64,000 nt of DNA, taken from assembly GCF_020921035.1 (NCBI RefSeq), contig NC_063155.1:27831294-27895293 (forward strand), given 5' to 3'. Below are positions 1-9,733 of this stretch, in pieces (the first letter of the stretch is position 1; each line of letters begins with the position of its first letter). The position numbers and the translations under genes are program-made. The stretch comes from Rhodamnia argentea (lineage: Eukaryota; Streptophyta; Magnoliopsida; Myrtales; Myrtaceae). The notes beneath the pieces are model-generated. The model was not told where the DNA came from, ran no database searches, and saw only the letters and a list, made by a program, of their open reading frames with translations.

Positions 1-2112
1 TACTGAAATTTTCCTAAATATTTTTGTCATAATTTGGTTCCCCAACCATGTAATTCCCTTGATCTCATCACCCCGTGTTAGTATTGTCCTATCTCACCTT
101 TTCTTCAACGTCTTTTCCACGTTCGCCCTCTCTTCGTACATCCACTTCCAATCAATACTATACGAAATTACCGACCTTTAATTGGTGAATTTTTTCTCTC
201 ATTTCGCAAGTTTGCTGGTTCTTGAGTTGCTACCCGTGTTTGCGAATTCTAGGGTTTTTCTATATTCTTATCATCACCCGCTTCTGCTGCATCAAACACT
301 CGCAAAGACAAAACTTGATTCATCAAGCAAGACAAACCTTAAAAAGTGTACTCAAGCAGTGACTACTTAATTACGGGGTGGACCTCCATTGATCAATCAC
401 TTCATCAGGTGGTTGGTATGGATGTGTTTTGGAAGAGTCTTGCATGGAAGGTAATCACCATATATTGGCCTATTTTGCAGAAAGGAATCGCGGTAGCGGC
501 CATGGTTATGATCAAGGAAGCTTTACCCACAACCCTTGATCTCAATCAACTCTCTTCATCCTCTCCGAACCCCGTCATCGGAATAGCAGACTTTGGTTGC
601 TCCACGGGACTCACATCCGTCCAAGCCATCAAAACCATAATACAATGCCTCTTAGACCTCATCAATCCCATCGAACAACCTCAATTTCGTGCCCTCGAGT
701 TCCAAGCCATCTTCAACGACCTTCCCACCAATGACTTCTGCACGCTTTTCGCCAACCTCCCAGAGAAGTGGCGGTACTATGCCATGGCGGTCCCGGGAAC
801 GTTCCATGGCCGTCTCCTCCCGACCGCATCCCTACACTTAGCATTCTCATCCTGCGCGCTCCACTGGCTATCCCAAGCTCCGCCGGAGACATTGGACAAG
901 TCTTCCCGTGCTTGGAACAGAGACAGAATTTGCTACGCAAGCTCCCCTGCGGGGGTCGTAGGGGCTTACTCTGCTCGGTTTGAGAGAGACATGGAGGCGT
1001 TTCTCAGCGCGAGAGCGGAGGAGATGGTCAGTGAAGGGTTGATATTTATGGTCATGTCTGGTGAGCCGGATTTGGTTCATGAATCGCAGACCACCATAGG
1101 GTTGGAATTGGAGCTGCTGGGTTCTTGCCTTGTGGACATGGCCAAAACGGTATGTGATTGCATGCATGGGCTAACATTTGATGCATGAGATCGTACGCAA
1201 GAATAAGATTAGAGAGATTGAATTATGCATTTCAGGACGATGAACAAAATTTGGCGATGCTAATAAACTTTGCTTTACTGATACTTATTTCATGAAGGTT
1301 ACTTAGGTTAGCAGTAGAGTGTTTGACCTGGATGTCGTAATTATTCCAACAAAGTACATTCACAAGAGTTTATTTCAGAAAAGATCTCCTTAAATAAGTA
1401 ATCATGCAGTTTCGTACATCATTTTGTAGTGAAAAATTCTGAAAGTTGCAATAACAAGTCCAGAGATCTATGCAACAAAGTATGCAGTAACTTCCGTGAA
1501 AGATAACATCTCCAAGGAGTGTGACGTATTGTTGGTTGTTTCCGCTATATACCCCAAGATTAAAAAACTAACTTTTATTTCGATGGTGTCAATATTTGTT
1601 GGATCTGTGCATTTGAAATCTGTTTATTAAATGATTATACTTGACGTTTGACAAATGCTGAGACATTGACATTGTGGGGAAAATAACTATTTGGCTCCAA
1701 GAATTAAGCAGGGTCATTATCACTTTGAAAATGAATTTTGTGGACGCAGGGAATAGTAAGCAATGCCAAAGTAGAGAGCTTCAACTTGCCATTGTATTTC
1801 CTATCGGAGAAGGAGCTGAAACAAGTGATCGGTCTAAACAGATTCTTCAATATTGAGAGGATTCAGACCCTGAGCCACCTCAAAATGGACGCCGCTTTTT
1901 CCACCCCAGATTCACGCTCTCTCTGCTTAAGAGCCGCATTCGAGGGGTTATTGCTCCATCATTTCGGCGATGAACTGATGATCAACGACTTGTTCCACCG
2001 GTACTCGCTCAAAGTGGCGAAATCTCCCTTTTTCCTGAAGCCAGAAAGTCATGAAACCATCACATTCTTCGTGGTCCTCAAGCGTAAAATGTACGAAGAG
2101 AATATGCGGTGA
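1..2112 (+). CDS. SABATH-family carboxyl methyltransferase, copy 1 (5' end outside window)
   Basis: SAM-dependent O-methyltransferase of the SABATH family, which methylates carboxyl groups of small plant acids. Exon 2 is 481-1149 (after ttttgcag, before gtatgt) and exon 3 is 1750-2112 with the stop. Exon 2 shows the SAM-binding motif ADFGCSTG, the acidic loop NDLPTNDF, GTFHGRLLP and the family signature CALHWLS. Exon 3 shows VESFNLP, EGLLLHHFGDELMINDLF and the C-terminal FFVVLKRK. Exon 1 is absent: position 1 aligns with intron 1 of copy 2, about 130 bp past the donor, so exon 1 should lie just upstream of the window. No frameshift or stop is seen in the two exons. CALHWLS and the following IxDKSSRAWN resemble the At5g37990/At5g38100 branch (from memory), so the substrate is unknown. 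The reading frame upstream of 481 is intron. Confidence 0.88.
189..447. other. Segment of intron 1 present in SABATH copy 1 but not in copy 2
   Basis: Intron 1 of the two SABATH copies aligns on both sides: the pair ttggtga at about 183 and 6991, and the pair gtaatca at about 451 and 7015. Copy 1 has about 260 bp between these points where copy 2 has only about 16 bp. I see no inverted ends and no convincing target duplication, so it may be an insertion in copy 1 or a deletion in copy 2. Confidence 0.55.
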
Positions 2113-2249
2113 CTCCAACTGGTACATACTGTACGTTGTTTCATGGTGGGGACAAAGCCTTAGCCAGATAATTTTTCTGGAAGAGAGAATTGACGGGGAG
2201 CAGAAATTTGAGTTCAAGTCAACAGGGCCGTTAACTGGATATCCCTAAC

Positions 2250-3160
2250 TCAAACAAGTTTGTGCTTAATTCTTATGGTTATTTGTTAAAACTTGGTAGA
2301 TTTGCATTTGCTTGCCCTGTTAAGATGTTGGATACATTTTAGGATATTCTGATTTCGTATGTTTCTCTTGATGGATCCTAATTGATTGTATTTAGTTTGT
2401 TACTTCATATAGTCTCATGTAAAGTCTATTCCATTTTCCTATTATTATTATTATTATTATTATTATTCTCAACTCGATATCAAAGCCATTGTTTTCTAAG
2501 GAAGCGCCGCCTGTTGAGTCTATTTAGTAACGCCGGCGGCATTTTTCTGTTATTACTAATATAAGACACGTTATTTTTCAAATAATCTCATGTTTTATGC
2601 GGCTGCGAGATTATGAATGAAAGGAATTAAAAGACTATTGTCCCAATCCAAGTCATCTTCTACGTCACCACATATCCTCACCCATAACTCCATCGACTGA
2701 CTCCCCCACATCTTCTTGGACGACGACGTCGTTTCATCTTCGCTGACATTTCTCTCTGGTCGACCTTCCTCTATCTTCCTGCATGAACAAGACATTTAAC
2801 TCCAGCAGATCCACGGACGAGCGAACCTTGTTGGCTCAGCAAGTAGGCATGCATGAAAATTGAAAAGGGAACAACTAGTCGGTAATTTTGAACGTCACCT
2901 CGCATTCTTCGAGTTTGAATGAAACTCTTAAAGTCTCGCGAATAACCCAACAGATGGTTGCTTAATTAATGGTTTTTAGCAGATTCTCATGACACGGTAA
3001 CATGCGTACGTAGTTAATTACTCCTGTTTCTATTTTCTCTGTTCCTGTAAAACCTCTTATTCCTAGCTTCCATGCACGCATGCGGAGAGCTTTTATGACG
3101 GTTGAATCTTTGAGGATTATCCAGCAAACAAAGAAATCACAATCACCGAGTTACTGACCG
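2250..3160. other. Intergenic DNA 3' of SABATH copy 1
   Basis: The 3' flank of copy 1 remains alignable with that of copy 2 to about 2275 (shared tgtgcttaat). Beyond that there is the ATT microsatellite and no gene, RNA or transposon I can support. Confidence 0.5.
2434..2467. repeat. (ATT)n microsatellite
   Basis: About eleven ATT units follow the 3' flank of SABATH copy 1. It is a simple trinucleotide repeat of a kind usually polymorphic between individuals. Confidence 0.9.
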
Positions 3161-3164
3161 CGGC

Positions 3165-3174
3165 TCTATAAATA
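3165..3174 (+). promoter_or_regulatory. TATA box upstream of the glycine-rich frame
   Basis: TCTATAAATA is a near-consensus plant TATA box. It sits about 105 bp before the first ATG (3272) and in front of a short leader rich in C and T, a layout typical of a plant core promoter. Confidence 0.6.
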
Positions 3175-3191
3175 GCGGCTCATGCGCTTGA

Positions 3192-3482
3192 CCACTTCAC
3201 TTATTCTCACGTAGTCTCTCTTCATATACCACAGAAGATCACAACAAGCTAGTCAATATCCTGTCAAAGGCATGGAACCAAGGAGGCGGCGGCGCTGGCG
3301 GTGGCGGCGGAGGGGGCGAAAAGGGCGTTGGCGGCGGCGTAGGGGGAGCAACAGGTGCAGGCGGCGGCGGTGGGGCCGCGAAAGGAGGTGGCGGTAATGG
3401 AGGAACAATGGCCGGGATGTGGGGGTGCGGCCCATATTTCCAGGGCCGAGTTCGAGAGAAACCCGCAGGGTTACTTCGCTGA
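3192..3482 (+). pseudogene. Glycine-rich protein-like frame without an ATG
   Basis: The frame containing 3282-3284 (GGA) reads AWNQGGGGAGGGG, then further Gly-rich stretches (GVGGGVGGATGAGGGGG, KGGGGNGG), and ends in a non-repetitive tail, WGCGPYFQGRVREKPAGLLR, before a TGA at about 3480. This resembles small plant glycine-rich proteins, which are usually wall-associated. The frame opens after a TGA at 3189 and has no ATG. The only nearby ATG (3272) starts an Arg/Trp-rich 41-codon frame, probably just the shifted reading of the Gly repeat. No signal peptide is visible. It could be a pseudogene that lost its start, the second exon of a gene whose first exon I cannot see, or a transcript that is not translated this way. 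A good TATA box upstream argues for at least past expression. Confidence 0.4.
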
Positions 3483-4079
3483 ACTCCATGAGAGCTCCAA
3501 GGATAAGAAATGAGAAAGCTTGTGGATGAGTTGACCCTGAAGTAAGATGTGAGAGTGTTGGAGAAAGTTCCAAATTAAATAAAGAAACACCTTGATCGTT
3601 TGATCATGTCTCATATCATATTTACACCTCGAATTTTTGTCTTTATAATCATTTCCTCACACAACCACTTTCATCATTCTTGTCAATCGTTGGTCAGATT
3701 TTCAAGCTATAACTACTCAGTGTTGGTCAAATTTTCAAACTATAATTGACCATGACTTACGGGATAAAGAAAAGGGCTTTTTTCCAAATCAAGTTAAAAA
3801 AAAAAATAATTACCAAATCAAGTGTAAAAAAATTTTATTTACCAAATCGGGTGTCGCTCAGCAGTCTTGATACCGAGCGGTCCCTCGCTCGGCATCCACA
3901 CCGCCGAGCGGGCCAAAAAAGCAAAAAAAATTACCCCGCTTGGCAGGCCGATTGCTGAGCCGACGGCGCATATATATATTTTTTTATTCCCGCTCGGCAA
4001 TCTAATTGCCGAGAAGGAGGAGCGCATCAATTTTTTTATTATTCAATTTGTTCTTTGGAATGGACAAAATATTAATCAC

Positions 4080-4355
4080 ATTCATATATAATACAATGTT
4101 CCGTGTTAACGCGTGAGCGAACGAACGAACGATCGAGGCCGCGGAGCAAACGTTCCCTCATTCGCTCGCTCGGTTCGCGGGGTTGAGGCTCGCTCGTTCG
4201 TTCATTCACTCGCTCGCTTGTTCGCTCCAAGGCCTTGATCGTTCGTTCGTTCGCTTGCTCGTTCGTTCGCTCTGCAGCCTCGATCATTCGTTCGCTCACT
4301 TCGTAGGGTCGAGGCTCACTCGCTCACTCGTTCATTCGTTCGCTCGTTCATGTTT
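4080..4355. repeat. Degenerate GCGAGCGAACGA-type repeat, left arm
   Basis: Imperfect 4 bp-phased repeats of CGAA, CGAG and CGCT units fill this stretch inside the foldback element. A similar tract occupies about 4725-4905 in the right arm, in opposite orientation overall. The tracts can form extended hairpins and give spurious open frames on both strands. Confidence 0.8.
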
Positions 4356-4374
4356 ACATTCCGTGTTGGAGTAA

Positions 4375-4720
4375 ACCAAGCCATCCTGGTCTCATTATTG
4401 GGTGAGGAAAGGGACTATCAAAATAGAGCATATGCACCATGTTTATGAATTTAACGCACATGTTTACATCACGTGTCGTGGTTTCCTTGCCATACCTAGT
4501 GCTCAATGGAGTGGACTCACTCGGGAATGCATCTTTCCGTAAATTGAAATTATTTGTAGGAATGAGTTTGGGCGAAGGAACCGGCACGACCATGTCGGAC
4601 GATGAGGATGAGTTGCAAATGGATTTCTCGTGGGATCGTTCCTTCCAACTGAATCTGAAAGGTTTTTGATGGAGAAAGTTTGCCACGAATTGAAAATTGA
4701 GGATGAGCAAGTGAATGATC
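4375..4720. other. Single-copy core of the foldback element
   Basis: Between the two inverted arms lies about 345 bp of ordinary-complexity DNA. On the + strand it holds the end of a frame reading FVGMSLGEGTGTTMSDDEDEL (about 4550-4610), which looks protein-like (acidic run), but I recognise no family. It may be host sequence captured by the element or simply its own filler. Confidence 0.4.
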
Positions 4721-5329
4721 GGGGTCACGGAGCGAACGAACGAGCGAGCAAAAGAGCGAGCGAGCCTCGACCTCGTGGAGCGAGCGAGCGAATGATCGAG
4801 ACCGCGGAGTGAACGAACGAGCGACCCTCGACCTCGCGGATCGAGCGAGCGAACGAGCGAGCATTCCCTCCGCGGCCTCGATCGTTCATTCGCTCGCTCG
4901 TTAACGCAGACCATTATATTATATAGGAATTTCATTAATATTTTGTCCATTCCAAAGAACAAATTGAATGATAAAAAAATGATTAAAAGAAAATAAAAAA
5001 AGAAATTTAAAAATGATTAAAAAAGAAAACAATAAAAAATTTTAAAATAAAGAAAAGGTTGAGTGCTTGCTCGGCAGTATTTTTTTAAAAAAGTATGCAC
5101 TCCTCCCGCTCGGCAATCGGATTGCCGAGCGAGAAATTAAAAAAAAAAAATATGCGCTCCATCGGCTCGGCAATCAGACCGCCGAGCGAGCAATTTTTTT
5201 GCTTTTTTGGGCCGCTCGGCAGTGTGATCGCCGAGCAGCACCTGATTTGGTAAATAAAATATTTTTACACTTGATTTGGTAATTATTATTATTTTTAAAC
5301 ATGATTTGGAAAAAAGCCCTAAAGAAAAC

Positions 5330-6380
5330 GTAGGTGGACTGTGAACTTCAACCTCGTTCTTCCTTCTCGTGGATAACCATGACTCAACAACAGTTTCATC
5401 AACTTCGAGCAACTAGGTCTAGAGCAAACCACCCAAAAGGTGAACGTTTAGCAGATTTTCACGATCTTATCCTTAACGATTACTTCATCTTTGCCCAATA
5501 AGACGCGGGAAATTTCTCTAATAGGATTAGTGGTTAGGATTTCGAAGAGAACGATTCCAAAAGAGACTTTGAAAATCTGCTTATCCTTGAACGTTTTAGG
5601 CATTCGGTTAAGCCTTCACCATAACGATTCCTAAAGCCTTCACCTAAACATATCACTTTAGGAATACGATTCGCAAGGTCCATCATTTCATCATTGGCCG
5701 AAAATTTCACTCAAATATATTGCTATCGTGTTTGTCTTGGAAAAGAAGTTCGAGTGTTTCGCGGAAACGAAAAACATGTAATAGTCTCTTTTCGGTGTTA
5801 CCAAAAGTCAAACAGCAATCCTTGATGCTCTATGGGGGTTGTCAATGGAAACACGTAGTTTGTAAGGCAAATCCTCTGGCCACGTGAAGCCATTGTTTTC
5901 TCGTCCAGAAACTTTAAATTAGGTTCAGATATCATCCCACGAAGGTCGTGCTCTTCTTTGATTCTTTGCCTTTTTTGACAAGTAACGTCGTGCTCTTCTT
6001 ACAATTGAAGACGAGGATGTTACTTGGCATTAGTCAAATCTGGTCGAGATCGCGTGGTGTCGTTCTTTAAATATCAAACAACAATATGAAGAGCAAAAAG
6101 CTGACTTTCTTTTGGATATTTATTTGATTACTAAAATGCTGCTAAGTACATTTGTGCATGGCTAGCCTGAGCTTTACTTCTGAGTTGATAACCTCATTAG
6201 CTAAATATGGGAAGATCCAATGCACGTTTTCCCGTTCTTACCTTTACTTTTGATGCCCCCCTAAGTAAACTCAAAATTTCGCCGGCAAATTTATGATTCT
6301 TTTAGCAAAGATTTTGACCAAATACGAATTCATCAATGATCGATCTAGGGGTACTTTTATGAGCACTCTCTTTATCGCTA
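5330..6380. other. Intergenic DNA between the foldback element and SABATH copy 2
   Basis: I see no gene, RNA or repeat here that I can support. Short frames are under 95 codons and have no recognisable motif. Confidence 0.4.
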
Positions 6381-6383
6381 TAG

Positions 6384-6466
6384 AATTCTTATATACGATC
6401 GTGTAGTTCCTTTCCGGGCGGTGTAGAATTCTTATATACGATCATGTAGTTCCTTTCCAGGCGGCG
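6384..6466. repeat. Short tandem duplication, about 41 bp unit
   Basis: Two adjacent copies begin AGAATTCTTATATACGATC and end CCTTTCCxGGCGG, differing at only a few bases. The unit lies about 150-230 bp upstream of the SABATH copy 2 start and could alter promoter spacing. Confidence 0.8.
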
Positions 6467-6568
6467 GTAAGACACCCAGCTACTTGGTACGGTAGGGTAG
6501 GGTAGGGTGAGTGGTGTACAACTTAGATTGCGACTAATCTTCCTAACTACGCTTGGGCTGAGATTTGA

Positions 6569-6580
6569 TACTATATATTG
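6569..6580 (+). promoter_or_regulatory. Putative TATA box of SABATH copy 2
   Basis: ACTATATATTGC lies about 45 bp before the chosen ATG at 6619. A GA-rich leader (6600-6618) follows it. The position is plausible for a core promoter with a very short 5' leader. Confidence 0.5.
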
Positions 6581-6618
6581 CATGGCTTGACCTGCGAGTG
6601 GAGAGAGAGAGAGAGAGA

Positions 6619-8946
6619 ATGGACGATGAGAGGAAGATGAGCATCACTGGAGCAATGGCCATGAATGGAGGGAACGGACATTACAGTTACGCCCTGAACT
6701 CCTCCTATCGTGTACTTCCTATTATAAGATACATATATATATAAATAGGATATGTCACTTTAGTTTTTCTCTTTGTATCAACAATAAAATCCATGTCATA
6801 AGTGGAATAGACAAATGAATTTTTTATTAAGATAACGTGGTTTACTGAAATTTTCCTAAATATCTTTTTCATAATTTGGTTCACCAGCCATATGATTCCC
6901 TTGATCTCACCTTTCTTGAACATCTTTTTGTTTTCTCTCTCTTCATACGTCGACTTCTAATCATTATTATATCAAATTACCAACCTTTACTTGGTGAAAT
7001 AAGTATTGCAAAAGTAATCATCATATATTGTTCTATCCTACAGAAAGGAGTCATTGTTGCCGCCATGGATATGATCAAGGAAGCTTTACCCGCAACTGTT
7101 GATCTCAACCACCTATCTTCATCCTCTCCAAATCCCATCATCAGAATTGCAGACTTTGGTTGCTCCACGGGACTCACATCCATTCAAGCCATCGAAACCA
7201 TAATTCGGTGCCTCTTAGACCTCATCAAACCCGTCGAACAACCTCAATCTCGTACCCTCGAGTTCCAAGCCATCCTCAACGACCTCCCCACCAATGACTT
7301 CAACACGCTTTTCGCCGACCTCCCGCCCGAGAGGCGGCGGTACTACGTGGCGGCAGCCCCTGGATCGTTCCATGGCCGTCTCCTCCCGAGCGCGTCCCTA
7401 CACTTGGCATATTCGTCCTGCGCGCTCCATTGGCTGTCCCGCGTTCCGCAAGAGATATTGGACAAGTCTTCCCGCGCTTGGAATGGAGAGAGAATTCACT
7501 ACGCGAGCTCGCCTGCGGAGGTGGTAGGGGCGTACTCTGCTCAATTCGGGAGAGACATGGAGGCATTTCTTAGTGCGAGAGCGGAGGAGATGGTCGGTGA
7601 AGGATTGATATTTATGGTCGTGCCTGGTGAGCCGGATTTGGTTCATGATTCTCGGACCACAATGGGATCGGAATTGGAGCTGCTAGGTTCTTGCCTTGTG
7701 GACATGGCCAAAGCGGTACATAATTTGCATGGATGGGCTATCGGTTGATGCATGAGATCGTACGCAAGAATAAGATTAGAGAGATTGAATTATGCATTTC
7801 AGGATGATTAACAAAATTTGGTGATGCTAATAAACTTCGCTTTACTAATACTTGTTTCATGAAGCTTAGCAATAGCGTGTTCAACTTGTGTGTCCTAATT
7901 GGGTAATGCTTACTTGACGGTCACACAGTCTGACTGTGTTATGCTTGCCATAATTTTTTTTTGACAATTCCCTTTTTTGTGTTTCTTTTTTTATTGCTAT
8001 TTGCCAGTCATAAAAGATTTCGTGGCTAGCAAAGCACTGTCCACTATCAAATGACAGTGGATGGTCACGCTTCCATCGTCTGTCCTAATTATTCCAACAA
8101 AGTAAGTTCACAAGAGTTAGAAAAGCATCTCCTTAAATAAGTAATCATGTTCAACAACAACAAAAAAGTAATCATGTGGTTTCGTACATCATTTTGTCGT
8201 GATTTTTTTTTTTTTTAAGTTGCAATACTAAGTCTATAGATCTATGCTACAAAGTATGCATTAACTTCCGTGAAAAATAACATCTCCAAGTGAAAATCAT
8301 GTAGTGCGACATATTGTTGGTTGTTTCAGCTGTCTACCCCAGGACGAAAAACTAATTTCGACGGTGCTAATATGTGTCCAATATGTGCAGTAGAAATCTA
8401 TTTATTAAAAGATTAAACTTGATTTTTTTTTTTTTGGTCGTATTCTTGATGTTTGACACATGGTGAGGCATTGACATTGCACGTGAAAATGGACAAAGAT
8501 AATACAAATGGCGAAAATCTCTATTTGGCTCCAAGAATTAAGCACGGTGATTATTACTTTGAAATTGTATTTTGGGGACGCAGGGGGCAGTAAGCAAAGC
8601 CAAAGTAGAGAGCTTCAACGTGCCAATATATTTCCCATCAAGAAAAGAGCTGCAACAAGTGATCGGTCGAAACAGATTCTTCGACATCCGGAAGATTCAG
8701 ACCTCGAGCCACCCCAAAATGCACGTCGCTCTTTCCACCCCGGAATCGCTCTCTCTCCTCTATAGAGCCGTATCCGAGGGGTTATTGCTCCATCATTTCG
8801 GCGATGAACTGATCATCGACGACTTGTTCCACCGGTTCTCGCTCAAAGCGGCGAAATCTCCCTTTTTCCTGAAGCCGGAAAGCCACGAGACCATCACATT
8901 CTTTGTGGTCCTCAAGCGTAAAAAGTCTGAAGAGAATATGCAGTGA
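6619..8946 (+). CDS. SABATH-family carboxyl methyltransferase, copy 2 (complete)
   Basis: Complete tandem paralogue of the gene at the left edge. Exons: 6619-6711, 7044-7715, 8584-8946; introns of 332 and 868 bp, all phase 0, giving 375 codons, normal for the family. Exon 1 carries the diagnostic N-terminus MNGGNGHYSYALNSSYR (from residue 15), so either Met1 or Met15 could be the true start. Exon 2 has ADFGCSTG (SAM site), NDLPTNDF, GSFHGRLLP and CALHWLSRVP; exon 3 has VESFNVP, HHFGDELIIDDLF and FFVVLKRK. Likely cytosolic, transferring methyl from SAM to the carboxyl of a small acid. The CALHWLS type resembles At5g37990/At5g38100 rather than known salicylate or jasmonate enzymes, so substrate assignment would be guesswork. 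No disruption is seen. A 180 bp insertion lies in intron 2. Confidence 0.92.
7891..8090. mobile_element. Small insertion in SABATH copy 2 intron 2 with 10 bp target duplication
   Basis: The 180 bp at 7901-8080 is bracketed by identical TGTCCTAATT copies (7891-7900 and 8081-8090). The same intron of copy 1 reads straight through as TGTCGTAATTATTCCAAC (about 1333-1350), which is the empty site. The ends show no clear inverted repeat. A 10 bp duplication fits a Mutator-like MITE, but class cannot be fixed from one copy. Confidence 0.75.
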
Positions 8947-9099
8947 TTCCACTGGTGCATACTCTACGTTGTTCCATGGTGGGCAAAATGTCTTCGCCAA
9001 ATACCTTTTTCTGGTGGAGAGAAATGACTAGGAGCAGAAATTTGAGTTCAAGTCAACGGGGACGTTGACTGGATATCCCCAACCCAGACGAGTTTGTGC

Positions 9100-9730
9100 T
9101 TAATCTTCCATGTGGTGTGCTGCTTTTTCATATTGAAATGAATATTACTAATCACAGTAGTGTGCTGTAATGGCCTTTGTTAAACCTCTGTAGATTCACA
9201 TTTGCTTGCTCTATCTTAAAGAATGCACAATTATGTTAATGCTCATGTCTTCTCATTGCTGAAATGTTTAGTTTGTTTAACCCGCTCTATCGAGATATCA
9301 TGTCTTGCTACCGCGAGATCTGCAAATACTAGGCAACTCTAGTTCTGGAGGGTTAAATCTTTTGGTGCTTGAGAAGCAACCAAAACCATCAATCTCATAT
9401 AAAAACGAAAAAAAGACAAGATTGAGACTATACAATGTAGTCAAAATGGATAACACTGCACATGTTCTGCAAAATTAGTATACTAACCAACATGTTAGAC
9501 AGACTCTTATCAGACATTAGCATGACCTACTCATTTAATGTGTTCGCTCAACTACTCCTTGTAACAGAGTCTTTAACAAGAATAAGAAGGAAACGAGCTT
9601 GAGGATGACAATCACTATTTTCGAGTTTTATAGCTCGAACCAATAAATGGAGATCGCCCATTAGTCAGTCTTCTCCATTTCATTTACCGAACTCTTTTAT
9701 TCCAATCGATACTTCTTTTAAAAAAAAAAC
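9100..9730. other. Intergenic DNA between SABATH copy 2 and QSOX
   Basis: No gene or transposon seen. The first part still aligns with the 3' flank of SABATH copy 1. Confidence 0.4.
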
Positions 9731-9733
9731 CTC

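Larger units (their letters stand above)
3765..5328. mobile_element. Mutator-like foldback element with 9 bp target duplication
   Basis: The element spans 3774-5319, begins GGGCTTTTTTCC and ends with the reverse complement GGAAAAAAGCCC. It is flanked by identical 9 bp repeats TAAAGAAAA at 3765-3773 and 5320-5328. Terminal inverted repeats run well over 100 bp and share blocks such as ACCAAATCAAGTGTAAAAA and paired CGCTCGGCAATC/GATTGCCGAGCG hairpins. A second inverted block deeper in (about 4020-4150 against 4860-4980) contains the shared TTCTTTGGAATGGACAAAAT. The 9 bp duplication and long TIRs are typical of Mutator-like elements. No transposase is encoded, so it is non-autonomous. Long frames reading RSFARS-type repeats are low-complexity shadows of the GCGAGCGAACGA tracts. 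Confidence 0.88.

Noticed and set aside
346-480. ATG-initiated extension of SABATH copy 1 upstream of exon 2
   Set aside because: A perfect acceptor (ttttgcag) at 480 and alignment to intron 1 of copy 2 show that this is intron; copy 2's equivalent frame from 6876 is likewise intron.
3253-3573. 106-codon minus-strand Arg/Leu-rich frame
   Set aside because: Antisense shadow of the glycine-rich stretch.
4354-4962. 202-codon minus-strand frame and neighbours rich in RSFARSLA repeats
   Set aside because: Translation of degenerate GCGAGCGAACGA repeats inside the foldback element; open in several frames because the repeat unit contains no stop.
6487-6510. Telomere-like TAGGG repeats
   Set aside because: Only three units of TAGGG, not the plant TTTAGGG repeat; chance or a short slippage product.
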